Position numbers and translations under genes: made by a program
From: Bacteroidales bacterium MB20-C3-3
GTDB lineage: Bacteria > Bacteroidota > Bacteroidia > Bacteroidales > UBA932
DNA: 64,000 nucleotides
Assembly (NCBI GenBank): GCA_035609245.1
Contig: CP141202.1
Coordinates: 620,001-684,000 of the forward strand
Direction: 5' to 3'
In this document: positions 62,427-64,000 of the stretch, in pieces
Layout of the letters: the number at the start of each line of letters is the position of its first letter
Numbering within the stretch: position 1 is the stretch's first letter
The notes under the pieces: generated by a model
Told to the model about the DNA's origin: nothing
Databases searched by the model: none
What the model saw: the letters and a program-made list of their open reading frames with translations, nothing else

Positions 62427-63455
62427 ATGAGAATATCAGTATTATTACTCCTCGGATTTTTCGTTATTCAATCTTGCAATATGAGAGAATCGAAATTTCC
62501 TATTGAGGAGAGAGTAACTCAGGAGCTGATGCCATTGGAGGGCTCTGTAGATCCTTTTATGATTGAGGTTAAGCAACCTTTTTTAGTTTTATTGAACTCT
62601 AAGAAGGAGGATAGCATCTTTCACTTTTACAATCTTTCTGAAAGAAAACTTGTAAACATCTTTGGTGTTAAGGGAGAAGAATTGAAAGAGAGTTCAACCC
62701 CATGGAAATACAAAATTGGTGAGTTCATTCTCCCGATACTCCATAATGTACAGAGTGGAGATATATTGATTAGTGATGATATAAGAAGAGTAATTTACAG
62801 ATTTGGGATTAACAAAGATGGTGTTTTCAATTTGAAAGAGAGAAGAAATTACAGCGATTCGGTAGACAATATGTTTCCGGCGGCTTTCATAAACGACACA
62901 TTATATGCACTTGATGCAGAATATCAGGCTCCCAGTTTGTGGCTTATGTCTATAAACAAAAAAGGTCCAATAATGGTTAAACAATATAGGAATCCTGATA
63001 TATTTGACCAATATGCAGATCCCGATATGGGAAGAGTATATGCGAATGAGAGTCGTATTGCTCTGTGTTATGGCTGGAAAAAGAAGATTGACTTTCTGGA
63101 TACTAACTTTAAACTCATAAGAAGCATTAATTATAAGTTTGATGATGCTGTTGATATAACAACGGAAAATGAAGATGATGTAAAAGCCACCTATGTTTAT
63201 GGCTATTTTGGTAAGAGATATTTTTACACAGTATTTTTTGGAAAATCCTGGAAAGAGCACAGGAAGACATTTAGCGGAACGACACTGGAGGTTTACGATT
63301 TGGATGGCAATCCTGTTGCAAAATATATATTTGATGGAATAAGCCCATCCCGCTTTGTTGTTGATGAGAGTACATTCACTCTGTATGGAACAATTGACAG
63401 ATACTCTGAGCTAAAGAATTTTCTAGTTGTGTACAAACTCAAGGGACTATCCTAG
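62427..63455 (+). CDS. BF3164-like lipoprotein (TolB-like propeller)
   Basis: The 342 residues start with a lipoprotein signal (VLLLLGFFVIQSCNM, Cys17). The rest shows repeated blades (FLVLLNSKKEDSIFHFYNLS, ILISDDIRRVIYRFGINKDG, TLEVYDLDGNPVAKYIFDG, TLYGTIDRYSELKNFLVVYKL) typical of the BF3164 family, predicted as six-bladed beta propellers. Such proteins are frequent and variable in Bacteroidales, often near outer-membrane protein genes. Function unknown. Codon use is more AT-rich than the preceding genes. Confidence 0.78.
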   Translation: MRISVLLLLGFFVIQSCNMRESKFPIEERVTQELMPLEGSVDPFMIEVKQPFLVLLNSKKEDSIFHFYNLSERKLVNIFGVKGEELKESSTPWKYKIGEFILPILHNVQSGDILISDDIRRVIYRFGINKDGVFNLKERRNYSDSVDNMFPAAFINDTLYALDAEYQAPSLWLMSINKKGPIMVKQYRNPDIFDQYADPDMGRVYANESRIALCYGWKKKIDFLDTNFKLIRSINYKFDDAVDITTENEDDVKATYVYGYFGKRYFYTVFFGKSWKEHRKTFSGTTLEVYDLDGNPVAKYIFDGISPSRFVVDESTFTLYGTIDRYSELKNFLVVYKLKGLS

Positions 63456-63470
63456 GTGGATAATTGAATA

Positions 63471-64000
63471 TCACTGATATCCAAGAGGTGTATATATAAA
63501 TAAATTGGGACGGGAGTTTGAGTCGCCGGGGCGGTATCTTCTGGTTGAGATCAAGACAACACCGGAGAGCGATTTGTAAAGGAGCCCGTCATTGCCGTTT
63601 AGGACAATCAGAGTCTCAACATCTCTTACATCCATCCCTTTTAGCGCAGGGAACTCCAGATCATCATCATTATATCTGACACCGTCAACATAGATGATTG
63701 TTTTATTATATGATGGAGAGCCACCACTTCCCTTTGTAGTAATTGATCTCCTTGAATATAGATAATCATTAAATGCAAAAAAAGAGGGGTAATTTGCAAC
63801 AATGTATTCCAAAACAGATTTGTGGTCATCTCTCTTCAAATCCTCCCGCTCCTTTACGCTTCTCCTCTCAAAGGCGTTTCCAAATGGAGAGGGGTTAATC
63901 TTTGGTCTGTATAGTCCGTTAATCTGTTTTCTGTCAACAATAATCTTCACTGCATCCAGTTTTATAACTCCCGATGTGTCATACAGGATTACCGGAGATG
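63471..64000 (-). CDS. TonB-plug-domain protein, C-terminal part (cut by window edge)
   Basis: The minus-strand frame stays open to the right edge, reading SPVILYDTSGVIKLDAVKI and on through 176 residues. NKTIIYVDGVRYNDDDLEFP, MDVRDVETLIVLNGND and LYKSLSGVVLISTRR form the end of a TonB-receptor plug domain as found in large Bacteroidota proteins with an MG2 or CarboxypepD-like front. The protein stops at TPLGYQ, where relatives usually continue with a phenylalanine/tyrosine-rich tail, so the 3' end may be shortened. The N-terminus is outside the window. The GTG at 63950 is internal, not the start. Confidence 0.7.
   Translation of the reverse strand, partial: SPVILYDTSGVIKLDAVKIIVDRKQINGLYRPKINPSPFGNAFERRSVKEREDLKRDDHKSVLEYIVANYPSFFAFNDYLYSRRSITTKGSGGSPSYNKTIIYVDGVRYNDDDLEFPALKGMDVRDVETLIVLNGNDGLLYKSLSGVVLISTRRYRPGDSNSRPNLFIYTPLGYQ

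Noticed and set aside
1-64000. CRISPR arrays, prophage, toxin-antitoxin or defence genes
   Set aside because: None seen: no regularly spaced direct repeats, no cas-like, phage structural, or restriction motifs among the genes.

Overview
The window is a slice of an AT-rich chromosome from a member of the Bacteroidota, most likely order Bacteroidales. Support comes from families largely restricted to that phylum (DUF5606, DUF3276/PUR-like, DUF4296, BF3164-like lipoprotein, a TonB-dependent thiamine receptor with PnuT-type permease), a type III glutamine synthetase, arginine written mostly as AGA, and repeated matches to the Bacteroidota promoter pattern TTTG-N19-21-TAnnTTTG. Genus cannot be fixed from sequence alone. 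Almost everything is ordinary housekeeping in compact, often overlapping operons; there is no CRISPR array, prophage or defence island.

Layout. 1-125: the start of an IS3-family transposase running off the left edge. 0.2-13.2 kb: tsaD, tamB, mtaB, folB, an RsmI-like methylase, a PhnP-like hydrolase, a TIGR01777 epimerase, a long KamA-family radical SAM protein and mnmA, with the 4.5S SRP RNA just upstream of mnmA. 13.3-20.3 kb: cytidine deaminase, glucosaminidase, mltG, CtpA-like protease, RNase Z and ribosomal protein S1. 20.3-27.9 kb: POT transporter, CorA, then a leftward cluster ending in mqnA and containing a BadF/BadG sugar kinase, murQ, recR, a sodium:solute symporter and mntP. 27.9-31.2 kb: a TPP-riboswitch-controlled thiamine uptake operon (TonB receptor, PnuT) divergent from rnpB (RNase P RNA). 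31.2-39.4 kb: a leftward run with fabG, rimO, DnaJ-like, coaE, YbbR-like, yajC and nusB. 39.5-50.4 kb: a PUR-like protein, tRNA-Cys, EamA, M1 aminopeptidase, fRMsr, RlmI-like, an exonuclease, an exported glutamate-racemase-like lipoprotein, purM and glnN. 50.4-61.2 kb: dacB, an aminotransferase, purD with a membrane protein, then a rightward run from a DUF4296 lipoprotein through an amidohydrolase, radical SAM protein, dtd, deoC, a small exported protein and an M20 dipeptidase. 61.2-64 kb: a nitrilase-family hydrolase, a striking 101-bp hairpin element, a BF3164-like lipoprotein and the end of a TonB-plug protein.

How the genes work together. TsaD makes t6A and MtaB thiomethylates it, while MnmA thiolates wobble uridine; with RimO, RsmI-like, RlmI-like, Dtd and RNase Z, translation and RNA modification are heavily represented. 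MltG, glucosaminidase, DacB, MurQ and the BadF/BadG kinase describe wall turnover and recycling. MqnA (and possibly the amidohydrolase) points to menaquinone made by the futalosine route.

The most unusual signals are the hairpin element at 62195-62295, the racemase-like lipoprotein with all catalytic residues, a probable ATT start codon for tamB, a probably leaderless mqnA, the 17-bp palindrome formed by back-to-back -7 boxes at 13834-13850, and the long KamA relative without the classical PLP-lysine motif. I found no convincing new multi-gene system.
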